Source of the DNA: Pezizomycotina sp. ARF18
Lineage: Eukaryota > Ascomycota
Direction of reading: 5' to 3'
Assembly: GCA_002224055.1 (NCBI GenBank)
Contig: AZLU01000164.1
Span: 66,204 to 93,775, forward strand
Length of the DNA: 27,572 bases
Under the pieces are notes generated by a model. It made no database searches. It was not told where the DNA came from and worked only from the letters and a program-made list of their open reading frames with translations. This document shows positions 12,551-23,112 of the stretch, one piece after another. The translations under genes were made by a program, and so were the position numbers. Within the stretch, counting starts at the first letter, position 1, and the number at the start of each line of letters is the position of its first letter.

Positions 12551-12882
12551 CTCGTATAAATCTTCTTTGCTTCTTTCTCTTTTTCCTATTTCGCCTTTGA
12601 AATGAGCTAGGATGCTTATCTGGGTTTTTTATCGTCAGAAGCTGGGGTTGAAGTGTGCATGTGCAGCTTTCTTAAAGATTAGGAAGACAAAAAAGAAATA
12701 TGAAGAGGGTGTTGTTGTATTTTTATGTCATTTTTTTTTTTCTTTTTTTTTTTTTTTTGAAATTATTGTTTTAGAGAGTAAGCAAGAATAATGATAATAA
12801 TGATGTGAGCATGAGGATTGTGAAATTTTGACCTTATGACCAACAGAATACTTTTTAATAAAAAAAGTGCGCCAAAGAAGGG

Positions 12883-12945
12883 CAAACAAACAAACAAACA
12901 AATAAATAAATAAATAAATAGATAAATAGATAAATAAATAAAAAA
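12883..12945. repeat. CAAA/TAAA/TAGA tetranucleotide repeat
   Basis: About four CAAA units run directly into TAAA units with interspersed TAGA, followed by an A/T run. The conversion of CAAA to TAAA along one array is compatible with C-to-T change in CA context, although replication slippage explains it equally well. Confidence 0.75.
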
Positions 12946-14050
12946 ATTTTTTTTTAAAAAAAATAAAAATAAAAAAGAACAAGAAGAGAAATATGTTATC
13001 AAGAGCAGGACGGATTTGAGATAGTTATCGCTGTGATAAGTTCGGACAACTGCAATTACTATAAGTAGTATCTTAGATACTCTAAATACTCGTGAAGGGA
13101 GAATGAGAGGCGTCGAATTGAGAGATCTTTCTTCATTTGAGCCTAAACCTTTACTTTGATTATCCCCGCGACAGTTGCGATGAAAAGAATCACCTTCAGA
13201 ATAGGTATAGTATTTTTTTAAATGTAAGTTTAGATATCATACTCTTTATTTTCGTATATTTTTTCAAAAAAAAAAAAAAAAAGACGAAAGTACCAAATAA
13301 TGGCAAAAGATTAAGCATTGAAATATATTGAGATGGTATTCTTCGGCCTTCAATGAAGCCAACTACCATCAATTAAAATTTTCTTAAGCTCGTGCGTACA
13401 CACTATCAAGGATCTCTTGCTCTTCTTAAAAAAAAAAAAAATAAAAAAAAAAAAAAAAAAAGTTAGCACTCTGTTCAGCCCTCCGGCAGGCAGTGGACAG
13501 CGAGACGGATGTACGAGAAGCTGCTGAGACATCACCACCAGTCATTACGCTGGAAGTACCGCATTCGCTCTCTTTCCTTTTAATCAATTGAGAGAGCAAA
13601 GTATATTGAGTCCTTAACTGCACCTTTTGTAAGGGGTAAGGTATCTCTCGTGTCACCAATTTGCAACAATTGAACTTCACATCCTAATACTACCCCATTG
13701 AGTTATACAGGAGAATCGAATGCGAATTGAGCCTGAGAATCCTTTTGCAATTGGAACTTCAATCTTCTCCGTACTTTTCAATTCAAGTATGATGGAATGC
13801 GCAGGAAGAGAAACAGCGTAGACACCATAGCCACGGACAACAGTTGATGCCTCTTTTTTTCTTTTTTTTTCCCTATCTCTCCATAGTAGTAGCTACGTGG
13901 CGGCAACGAGATCCATATAATCGTGCGAGAATAACATGCATGTTGTGTATCAGAAAACGCATCGCGATGTGTTTTCTTTTACGTGCGCTTTCTGCAGGTC
14001 GTCCTTTGTTTGGAGCTTAAGGGAAAGAATTCAAAAGGAACATTCGCGAA

Positions 14051-14083
<33 letters not shown>

Positions 14084-14835
14084 ACAGCCGAGGGAATCAA
14101 CCTACAAGCGACATACATTATGTACATAAGAATGTACATTGTACAACACGAGGTGCTTTTGGTGCGAGGTTTACTAAGAAATTACTTAATTGTTGTATGA
14201 TATTGAAAGAAGAAGGTGTGGTAGAGTGAGGTGGAGGAGGAGAAGGAGGTACTTTTTTTTCGCGAAAGCGGTGGTGAAGTGATGAAAACGCATTGAACCG
14301 CCGAAACTGAAAAAATATTGAGAGGGAGAAAATCCCTCCAGATTTTCCAACAAAGCAAAAGAAAAGTTGTCATTTTCTTTTATTCCCCTTTGACTTTTTT
14401 TTCCAGATAACAAAAATCAATCCCCCGCTATTACTAGGTACGCCCTTGACATAATATAGAGACTTGTCTCGAAAAACTCGACAATTGCCGCAATTCCACG
14501 AACACTTGTCCATCCATTCAAAACGACGAAATAGCTGTTTGATCGGTTATTGTGAAGCTTGCTGTACTGGCGTTGCAGCTCCAGCTGAAGATTTGGCGAA
14601 GCAAAGCCGTGGCTTAGTGTGATTCTTACTAGAAAGGTTTGATGTTCTGAACCGACATTATCGTGTGCTGTAACAAAGCATTCCTGTTGTTCTTGATTGT
14701 CGATTTACAGTTTTTATTGGATTTAAAGGCTAACTTGATCATATCTTTCTGAGTATTTTTAGACCAAAAAACGAAAGCCTCGTTGGAAAAGAAAGGAAAA
14801 AAAAAAAAAAAAAAACAAGGAAAGGAAGGAAAGGA

Positions 14836-14872
14836 AGCAGGAAGCCAGAAGCAGGAAGCCAGAAGCAGGAAG
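14836..14872. repeat. Short tandem repeat AGCAGGAAGCCAGA
   Basis: About two and a half copies of a 14-base purine-rich unit lie 110 bases upstream of the start codon at 14980, next to a poly(A) run (about 14799-14815). They are probably in the promoter or 5' leader of that gene. Confidence 0.7.
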
Positions 14873-14979
14873 CACGACGCTTCTTTTGACTATCTTCGTA
14901 CTTCAATTTCTACGTGTAAAGCGATCGTTCGTCCCTGGCTGCTGGTTGAGCTGCTTGGTCGGGGCATTTCCAGGGAGCT

Positions 14980-17745
14980 ATGAGTCGGATGTCCATTCCT
15001 GGAGGTTTCCAGGACGAAGAATCGCATACAGCATACTCAACTGACTATTACAATGGAGTGAGTTCCGTCCTTTTTTTCGGTGGTCTACCTGTCATTGCAT
15101 TGCTCTGCATTAGTTGGTGTTCACAGGATATCCTGTTTTTTTTTTTTTTTTTCCCTGTTTGTTACTATATTTGCTTTTGTCCTTCTGAAGAAGCTGGTCC
15201 AAGTGCTGCTCCAGCTATTTGCTTGTGTTACTTATGGATAATTAATAGCATTCCGTGGAAAGTCACGGCGATGAAATATCCCCGCCATCCTCCCCGGAGG
15301 GCATGCCACAAGATCCACGGTTCCGGATCCTTGAAGACCACGACGGCGGTTTGCTGGTCGTTCCGTTCGACCACGGCAAACAAGGCGGTGGGCACGGCCG
15401 TTCCCGATCTCCATCGCTAGGCCGCAAGCCGTGGCCACCACCGACACTTCCGAGTCCCGAGATTCCCCTGCACGTGGCCAAAAAGCTGATAGCTGAGGGG
15501 CACCGCGATTTAGAGGCAAAATCGTGGAGGTTCCGAATGAGAGAGGTTGCTACCACCATTACTGCCTAGCTGGGACGAATGGGATACGGAAACGGACTGC
15601 ATTCCCTGGGACGACCTTCATTTGACGCCATGTCGAGTGCCGACAGCCCATGACGTCTCTGGATCGGCCATATATGCAAGACAATTTTGGCGTGTACCCG
15701 GGCACGATAACGCTTTCGAGCTTCGCGGCAAGCTTCGGCAGCCGTCTACACGGAGGGCTGCCTCTCAATGGCGGCAGAGTAAGGATACGGAAGCTCAACA
15801 TGACATATGTGATCGGAAGACTTCGAACCTTGAAGGAGCAGGGAATTGAGCAAAGTGTATTTATCCATATCTACCTTTTTTTTCTCTTTCTTTTTTTTTG
15901 TTCTTTGGCTTTACAGCCATGTTCTGACATCATTGATATAGGACCAATTCAAGCTGTACCATGAGCTATACGCAAACCTCATTTACGACGGCATCGCGAA
16001 CGAAAGAGATCCGCACCGGTTTGAATTTAATCGCCAGATTTCGGACCTCATTGATGTCCTGAGTCGAGATCAGTGGGTCGATTTCAGCCAGACCGAGAAC
16101 CACATTGTCCCGGAGTTTTTCTTCCGGGACGACAATGCAGGCAACAACATGTTTTTTCACCAGCTAGTTTTTGCGCTGGAGTTGTATTTACGGATAGAAT
16201 GCACTTCGCCTCTAAATCCTGCGCCCGGGGCCCAGCCAGCTATGCCTGTGAAAGTGCAATACGATCTCGTTCTGGCGCAGCGGTGGCTGGAGAACGTCGA
16301 AATAGAAAGACCAAAAGCGGCGCGGTCTTCCAGCCAGTCTACAGTGACGTTCAAGTTTCAGAACAAACCTCGTCAAACAGAAACGCTTCGGAATTTTGGC
16401 TGGACGTTAAAGTTTGTTTCCTGCTGCTACTTGATATTCCTTCCCCCCACCCCTTATTTATTAGAAGTCGTTTTTCTAAAGGTCCTGACACTTTTCTCTT
16501 TAGATGGCCTAACATGCCAGAGGTGGAATTCATCCTCTCTGAGGTAGATCGTAATGAGAAAGCTCTTGAGGACAGAAGTGTCAACTGCATGTCATGGTTC
16601 ACGGGCTTAATTTTGCCAGGAAAATCAATGCCATGGATATTGATGAACTCCCTAATAGACTGCGACCCAGACGCACCTCAAGCCTTGAAGGGTCTAAGCC
16701 ACCTAGCGCCGAACGCTGGATTACAGTGGCGAGGTGCAACGTACTGGTCCTGGAGTGCATTGTCGGCAGGGTATGGGAGCTGCCAAAGGCGTCAAAGAAA
16801 TATGTGGTTGGCTCGGGCCTTTACCGACGAGCCAGAGCTACATAGAACTGAAAGTAAGTGATAATCGAAATTGAGTTTTCTGAAAATCCCTTTTTAACGC
16901 ACTTCGCACTCTGGAATAGTCATACTAGTCAACCAATTAGCCCCACCCGGCCGACTAACGGCCAGCGACGTCCAGAACATGGACGCGAACAGCGAAGCCG
17001 TCCCCGAAAGCGAGGACATCGTTCACGTCGATGATTTCGACATCATCCATCCTGATTTGATGATCTCACCGACACCATCCGCCTTGAGCGGATGAACTTC
17101 CAACCGACGTCCGCAAATCTGCAGACGAAGATGAAAATGCTCCCTCCCGGCTCATCGCAAGCACCCTCGAGGCCGTCATCAAGCGTTGGAGGGCGCAGCG
17201 TCGGCGGTCGGAGCAATAGCAGCCGCAGCATTTCGGGTAGCTCTTCCTCTATTAGGAAGCCGAGAACCCCCTCCATCTTCGACGCCTCGATCACGTTTGC
17301 GATCGGTGCGAGGTCGTGGAGGGTCTACCTCCGCCACGATACACCTTTCATAGCAGCTTACCCGTGCAGGAACGGGCCGCATCCGCTGTACAACGCGTAC
17401 GACTACCGGACTGTCCGCCCCGATAAGCTGACGGAAATCAAGTACTGGGGCAGCAGCGTCGAGCAAAACGACTCGGACGACAGCAACGACGTGTATTACA
17501 ACAATGAGGTTGAAAAGGTTCTCGTCATCGAGGCGTACGGTGTCATGGACAATGCGGTGTTCGCGAGGGCCTGGTGCTCTTACTGGGGTTTGTCCGCTGT
17601 AGTTGCGGATATTGACAAGACGTGCATCGCCTGCTGCATAAGGGAAGCCTACGCTGCTTCAGTTAAAGTTGTTATCCTTTCTTGCGAGCGTATGAACCAC
17701 GATAATGAGGTTGAAGATGTAGACCGAAATGTGACAGAGGTTTGA
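14980..17745 (+). CDS. Conserved fungal protein of unknown function, five exons, several frame breaks
   Basis: Exons inferred: 14980-15057, 15249-15856, 15942-16411, 16504-16853 and 16920-17745; introns 1, 3 and 4 start GTGAGT, GTTTGT and GTAAGT, intron 2 starts GTATTT, and a CTGAC branch site is seen in the second. The start MSRMSIPGGFQDEES fits a typical fungal leader, and the first exon joins the second in phase. Conserved-looking segments in order are PSPEIPLHVAKKLIAEG, DLEAKSWRFRMREV, FKLYHELYANLIYDGIANER, ISDLIDVLSRDQWVDFSQ, ALEDRSVNCMSWFTGLILPG, MPWILMNSLIDCD, TDTIRLERMNF and, near the C-terminus, VFARAWCSYWGLSAVVADID with CIACCIREAYAASVKVVIL. I recognise this as a conserved Pezizomycotina family but know no assigned function or named domain; there is no signal peptide or membrane segment. 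The frame changes near 15563, 15808, 16755, 16774, 16820 and 17057, the last four each fitting one lost base. The protein would be about 778 residues. Convergent with mL53. Confidence 0.8.
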
Positions 17746-17776
17746 AATGACAGCTTTTAAAAAATAAACCCATGCT

Positions 17777-17815
<39 letters not shown>

Positions 17816-18307
17816 CAATAGCTCTGTTGCTCGATAGTATTTATTCTGCTTGGAAATACCCCACTGTATATATGATTATTTCTTTCCTTTATTCTAGCGT
17901 AAATGTGTTCGCTTTCCTTATCATTTTTTTTTTTTTCGGTGAAGTTCCTTTTGCATCGCGGTGGAAATAAAAAAAACGATGGCCCCTCATGTAGCGTAAT
18001 AATAGGCATGTCATATATCCGGTAATTTAATGGTCGTTAAGTATCCTTAATTCCTTCCAGGCTGAAGTAAAAAGACTAGATGCGGTGTTTATCGCTCAAT
18101 TCATGTGAACTGACGATGGTCGTTGTTCAAATACTCCGAAAAACAATGCAAATAGCCCAACTGATTTGATCCGCTTTTCGTTATTCATATTTTGAATGAA
18201 TGGAGGTGATGATTATTATGTACAACCCCGACAGCGAATGCATTAAGCGCCCGCCCATCCCCTTCCATTCTTCTCTTCCATCGCGGAGTAGCCGAAATAT
18301 ATATCTT
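17746..18307. other. Convergent intergenic region with a 37-base T run
   Basis: This is the shared 3' flank of the plus-strand unknown gene and the minus-strand mL53 gene. A pure T run spans about 17779-17815 and a shorter one is near 17926-17937. AATAAA-like sequence occurs at 17763-17768, shortly after the stop codon, and may serve polyadenylation. No gene is seen. Confidence 0.55.
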
Positions 18308-18715
18308 CTAACCTCCGACGAGCTCCTCCTTCCTCTGCAGCGCTCTCGAGTGCCGGTCCAGCTCGTCGACGAGGTCCTTTATCGAGTAGTTCTCCGACTG
18401 CATTTGCATCCTCGTTCCATCCTCTAGACAATTGGAAAAACAAATATTTGCGTTAGTATTGGCTTCAATTGAGATCCATTATCAAACCATCCGAATGATG
18501 AAAGGCGGGGAGCATTTTCGGTAAAATTATTGCAAGTGGTTTTACGTACTGAAGGTCACGTCGACGAACGGCTGCTCCTCCGAGATCTTCTGTTCGATTT
18601 TCAGGCCTTGCCGCGCATTGGGTGGTATGAGGGAGAGGAATAGTCGGGCCGTTTTCGATTTTGCCGACAGCGGGTTGAACCGTACCGCGACGTTGGTCAT
18701 GAACCGAGTTATCAT
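18308..18715 (-). CDS. MRPL44: Mitochondrial large ribosomal subunit protein mL53 (MRPL44)
   Basis: Two exons: 18550-18715 and 18308-18423, joined across an intron with donor GTACGT, a perfect TACTAAC branch site and acceptor CTAG. The 93-residue product begins MITRFMTNVAVRFNPLSAKS and continues with ARLFLSLIPPNARQGLKI; the second exon gives KDGTRMQMQSENYSIKDLVD followed by ELDRHSRALQRKEEL. This matches the compact yeast/fungal mL53 family (yeast Mrpl44, 98 residues), a thioredoxin-fold component of the mitochondrial 54S ribosomal subunit. The N-terminus is basic and serves as the usual mitochondrial targeting region. The frame is fully intact, unlike its neighbours. It is divergent from the VTC gene. 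Confidence 0.93.
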
Positions 18716-19387
18716 CGTGAAAGACTCTAGATCTTTTTAGTTGTGTAGTGTTGAGGTTGAAAAGATGAAATGGAGGTTGTCTTTTTTTTTTCTTTTTTTT
18801 TTTTTTTTGAAACGGGCGGAAGAAAAAACCACTTATCCGACGAATAAATTTCGTTAACAGCGGAACGTGCCGATAAAGCAGCCCAAATTATAGGTGATTT
18901 TTTTTTTTTTTTTTTTTTTTTTCCAGTAGGGATATGATGCATGATGATACCTGCCAACTGAATTTCCCTTCTTAAGGTCCTTGTACCCTTCTTATCCCTT
19001 ACAAGTTACGGAAGCTCGGGAGAACCTGTCTACTCTAGCCTGTCTCTCCCCCTCGAGGAAGAGGCGGACATTTTAATTCTTCTTTTTCTGCCCTGTTTTT
19101 AATTTGTTGTTCTTTTAATCTTTTCCGATTAGAATAGAAGGAAGCCCGTCCGTTTTACTTAAAAGGGTTCCTTGTCGCTGGTTTAAGCCTAAATTTTCAC
19201 TTTTCTTCCTTGTCCCACCCGAGAATCCAGCCACTCACTCTTTTTTCTTGATTTCTCCTCTTCGTAATTGTTGCAGATCTCTCATTTGTTTTTGTCTAAA
19301 AACTATCACATATTTTTTTTTTAATCTTCACCGGATCGAATCGAGAACCTGAAGACTAGCGACCGGCCAGAGAGAGAGAGAGAGAGA
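18716..19387. promoter_or_regulatory. Shared divergent promoter of mL53 and VTC genes
   Basis: The 672-bp interval carries two long T tracts (about 18781-18808 and 18899-18922), a pyrimidine-rich stretch around 19075-19320 that is typical of fungal promoters and leaders on the VTC side, and an (AG)n tract directly before the VTC start codon. One CACGTT core (minus strand, 18864-18869), a weak match to the site bound by Pho4/NUC-1-type phosphate regulators, is present; a single hexamer is weak evidence. Confidence 0.5.
19369..19387 (+). repeat. (AG)n microsatellite abutting the VTC start codon
   Basis: Nine AG units plus a final A lie immediately upstream of ATG at 19388, so they form the end of the 5' untranslated leader. 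Length variation here would change the leader but not the protein. Confidence 0.85.
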
Positions 19388-22333
19388 ATGCGTTTCGGAA
19401 AGACCCTAAAGGCCTCCATCTACCCTCCATGGCGGGAGAACTATGTCGACTACGGGAAATTGAAAGGGCTCCTCCGCGAAAAGGATATCGGGGATGAGGA
19501 AAACCAAGACTCATGGACCGAACTGGACGAGTCCGCCTTCGTGGAAGAACTCGTAAACATTCAGCTAGAGAAGGTTAATTCCTTCCACTCGAAAAAGGGA
19601 AAGGAGCTGAACGACGCACTACGGCCTGCGAGCAGAAGCTCGAGGTCCTGCTGCACGGCGGGAAGACGACGGAGGCGGCGGCAGATGCGGCGGCAGATGC
19701 TGCTGCCCATAGCGAGGATTCGGCCAAGGACTTGGGGACCAACGACGCGGAGGCGGAATTGAAGGTGTCCAAGGAGCTCGACTCTATCATGAAGGAGGTG
19801 AACGAGCTGGAGAGGTTCTCGAGAGTGAATTTTACCGGTTTCTTGAAGGCTGCGAAGGTGTGTGTTCTAAAGAAAGTGACATCGATGTTTCGCCCGATTG
19901 TTTAGTGGAGAAAAGAAGAAATCAGAACTGACCGGATAATTTGCAATTCTCTCTATAGAAACACGATCGCTTAAGACCCAAATATAAGGTCAAGCCGCTT
20001 CTGCAGGTCCGACTTTCCGCCTTGCCATTCAATTCGGAGGATTACTCGCCGCTTCTCTACAGGTGTGTTATACGGAAAAATATTTCCAGCGAAATGGTGC
20101 CGTTTCTGGTTAATGTCTATTTCTGACCTAATGCATTGTAGGATCTCTGCCATGTACTCGTTCATCCGGCAGCAAACTGAGAAGGACAAGGATAAGCCGA
20201 TACAGCAGCCGGATGCTGCTGTCGCACAGGGACAGCCTGCGAACAGGAAATATGATGAATATAAGTGTAAGTGTTCATTATAATATAGTGCATCGGATGT
20301 TCCAATCAGAGCCTTCGCTCATAAGTCTTTTTTTTTTTTTTTTTAGTCTGGGTGCATTCGGACAATCTTCTCGAAGTCAAGACATATATTCTTCGCCGCC
20401 TTCCAGTACTTCTATATAATCCGCAGCCCTCGAAGGTCGCTGACCCGAACCGGCACGATCCGACGATAACCTCTCTCTACCTCGATAGTCCTAAATTCTC
20501 GCTCTACACGTATGTTCAGTAATAGCTTTAGATAACGATTCTCTTATGGAGGGAAACTGATATGTCTTTCTATAGGAAAAAACTCGACCGTCATGAGTCT
20601 GGCACCTCGCTTCGCTTACGATGGTATGGCAGCCTTGCAGACCGACCTGACATCGTGTTGGAGAAGAAAACGGTCCCATCCGTAGATGATCCTGACGGTA
20701 TAGAAGTCGACGAGCGCCTGCCCATCAAAGAGAAGCAGATCCAATCCTTCATCACCGGAGAGAATAACCTGGAACGCGCTGTCCAGAAGATGAAGGATAT
20801 GAAATCCAAGACCGACGAGGATGTTAGGAAGTTCGAAGCCATAATCAAGGATATGAGAGGCCTTTTGATCGAGGAGCACCTCCAACCCGTGCTCAGGGCT
20901 ACGTACAAGCGGACAGGTTTCCAGATCCCCGGAGACGAAAATAGCGTCAAGGTTTCGCTGGATACCGACCTTGTATTTATCCGGTGAGCTTGCTGGTAAA
21001 TCCGAAAAGATTTATCTAACGTAGTTTAACTAAATTTTTTTTTTTTTACTTGCAGCGAGGATGCCCTGGATGTGGACAGACCGTGCCGAAACCCGGACGA
21101 TTGGTGTCGTCGGGATCTGTCCGAATACCCGTATGACAACGTCCGCAAGGGAGAAGTTTCTCGCTTCCCTTACTCCATTTTGCGCATTGCCATTCCGACT
21201 GCAATCGGTGCCAGGCCCCGCGAATGGATCAATGACTTGATGAATTCCCATCTTGTTCATGAAGCTCCGAGGTTCTCCAAGTTCGTGCATGGCGTCGCTG
21301 TCCTTTTTGAGGACCACGTCGTAAGTATCTCCCTCTCTTTCAGGAAGACCTTTACTTCTCGTACTAAATTGTGTAAATCAGAACACATTTCCTTTCTGGC
21401 TTAGCGACCTAGATAAGGATATCAGGAAGGACCCAAAGACGGCGTGGGAGAAGGAGCAGGAGAAGATCAAAAAGCAGGCGAGGACGACTTTGCGGTGGGC
21501 AGCTTCGTCGGTTCTGCAGGAGCTCACCGCGGAACACCGCCTGTTGGCGGCTTTAATCGGGGTCAACCCAGCCCTAGCCGCGCGATGGAGCAAACTTCTC
21601 CCGCACGTACCGCGGCCGCCAATTCGCCGATAAGCCACGTGGCACCAAACCCGATTATCGAAGTTAACGAGTCCAGCGACGAAGACGACGTCGCGGTCCA
21701 CGAGCGGCAGTCGCGTGGCCGCCAGAAGATATTCGGCTACATCTTCCCGACTAGAAAGTCCAAGTCGGCTCGCAGACACTCCGTCCACCTGCCACCGAGC
21801 GTTCGCAAGCCCACATCGCTTATTAAGGACGAAGGTCCCCTGCAGGTCGAGGCTAAGGTGTGGTTAGCGAACCAGAGGACATTCATCAAGTGGCAGCACA
21901 TCAGTATCCTGCTCGCGACGCTTTCGCTGGGGCTTTACAATGCCGCTGGAGCGGGCAACACGGTCGCGCAGATTCTCGGTGTCGTGTTCACGCTCGTCGC
22001 CGTCTTCGCGGGCGTCTGGGGTTGGTCCATGTACGTCCTCAGGAGTAAATGGATCACGCAGAGGAGCGGAAAGGACTTTGACAATCCCATCGGCCCTATC
22101 GTGGTTTGCGTTACCCTTATCATTGCTCTGACGCTGAACTTTATTTTCAAGGTTAGCTTAACCCTCCTGACTTCAGATTTGCCCTGAGGGTAATTACTAA
22201 AACAATGTGCTCCTTTTTATAGTTCCAAGTTGTCCTCGAAGACCTAAACAGGGATCACTTCTTCCCCAACGTCACACTGCCGTTCGCTTCATTCAACAGG
22301 GATAAGGCCATGATCGTCAAGCAAGGGCCTTAA
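19388..22333 (+). CDS. VTC2: Vacuolar transporter chaperone subunit, Vtc2/Vtc3 type (SPX-VTC-DUF202), two frame breaks
   Basis: Eight exons: 19388-19857, 19959-20062, 20142-20266, 20347-20509, 20576-20983, 21056-21320, 21382-22151 and 22223-22333; all seven introns are 61-101 nt with GT-AG ends and join in phase. The N-terminus MRFGKTLKASIYPPWRENYV resembles yeast Vtc2/Vtc3 more than Vtc4. SPX domain about residues 1-155, with Tyr22, Lys26 and a KKHDRLRP basic motif that fits inositol pyrophosphate binding. The central polyphosphate-polymerase-like domain keeps LRLRWYG, VLEKKT, FQIPGD and SKFVHGVA. Where Vtc4 has a metal-binding Glu (LEVK) this protein has LRIA, so it is probably a non-catalytic accessory subunit. 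The C-terminal VEAKVWLANQRTFIKW starts a DUF202 domain with about three membrane helices in the vacuolar membrane. The frame breaks at about 19615 (NDRTTACEQKLE expected) and 21480 (KKQAEDDFAVGS expected), each fitting one lost base. Restored coding length would be a multiple of three at about 805 residues, normal for the family. Confidence 0.93.
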
Positions 22334-22873
22334 GACTGATTCTCCTCCAGGACCTATAAAAGAGTTTCACATGAATATTTACTATGGCAAATGTACCATC
22401 ATATGATTTGTATAACTAGAAATGTACAAAAGACCTTTACATCCCCTTCATAACGATAACGTACTCCACAAATATGCCCCGCTGTCCAAAACATCTCGCT
22501 TCCTGTCTTTGCACTTTGCGATAAATACCAATTATCATACCGACCCCTTTTTGGACTTCTTCCTGTAACCATTAGGTATTTCCTTTGCATTTCAATGCTT
22601 GCTGTTTCCCGCAAATTGCTCGAATTTTGTAAAAACTGTAGCATCGTCACCATTGTGTGTTTTAGTCTTGCATACCTCTCGTAACATCGATTAAGGGACT
22701 TTTTTGAATAAGAATTTCCAGTCTCGGACCCTACGAAATAGGTCTCTCGTACCCAGCCTCTCTACGAGCAAGCAAGGGACAGCGTATATATTCCAATAGT
22801 GATAAGACCTATAATAGCTTAAGTACCCAAAACTAGTTTGAGTAAATAAAACGAATTTAGCTAAACCGCAGCT

Positions 22874-23112
22874 AAGCAATAGCTAAACTACAACTTGAAC
22901 CGTAGCTAAACTCCTAAGCAAGTCAATGCTGGGCCGGTCAGTACAGGCAGCGTCAAGCTACGATGAGCTGCTTGTTGACTCCTGACAACTGCAGCAAAAC
23001 AAGTCGACGCAGAGGTTACTTAAGCCGGCGCAAAAACAGGGTAGATATACTATGAAGGTCAGCAATTTGATTTGTTGGTTTAGTTACGGTTAGTTGCAGT
23101 TTAGCCATGGTA
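22874..23112. mobile_element. MITE-like element with imperfect terminal inverted repeats
   Basis: The left arm (22874-22931) contains GCTAAACTACAACT, CCGTAGCTAAAC and CAAGTCAATGCTG. The reverse complement of the right arm (23060-23112) reads GCTAAACTGCAACT, CCGTAACTAAAC and CAAATCAAATTGCTG in the same order, so the arms pair over about 55 bases with a few mismatches and small gaps. The centre holds a second weak hairpin (about 22967-22995). There is no coding capacity. Size and structure suit a non-autonomous foldback or MITE-type element; target-site duplications were not convincingly found. Confidence 0.55.

Larger units (their letters stand above)
6852..14979. other. 8.1-kb intergenic region between divergent genes
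   Basis: No conserved protein was recognised, apart from a possible short exon at 12443-12550. The region has many A/T homopolymers (about 8471-8493, 9551-9574, 10031-10053, 13431-13461, 14056-14082), a tetranucleotide repeat at 12883-12945 and short GC-richer islands near 9370-9430, 10580-10760, 11560-11640 and 13480-13560 that do not read as known domains. It separates the start of the SWIRM gene from the start of the plus-strand gene at 14980, so it holds both promoters and possibly genes hidden by indels. Confidence 0.45.

Noticed and set aside
15232-15559. Minus-strand frames of 95-98 codons opposite exon 2
   Set aside because: They are shadows of the plus-strand coding exon, which carries the conserved motifs and proper splice sites.
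19388-22333. Programmed frameshifting or an unusual genetic mechanism as the cause of the frame breaks
   Set aside because: No slippery heptamer at the two sites, and similar breaks occur at unrelated positions in other genes; lost bases are simpler.
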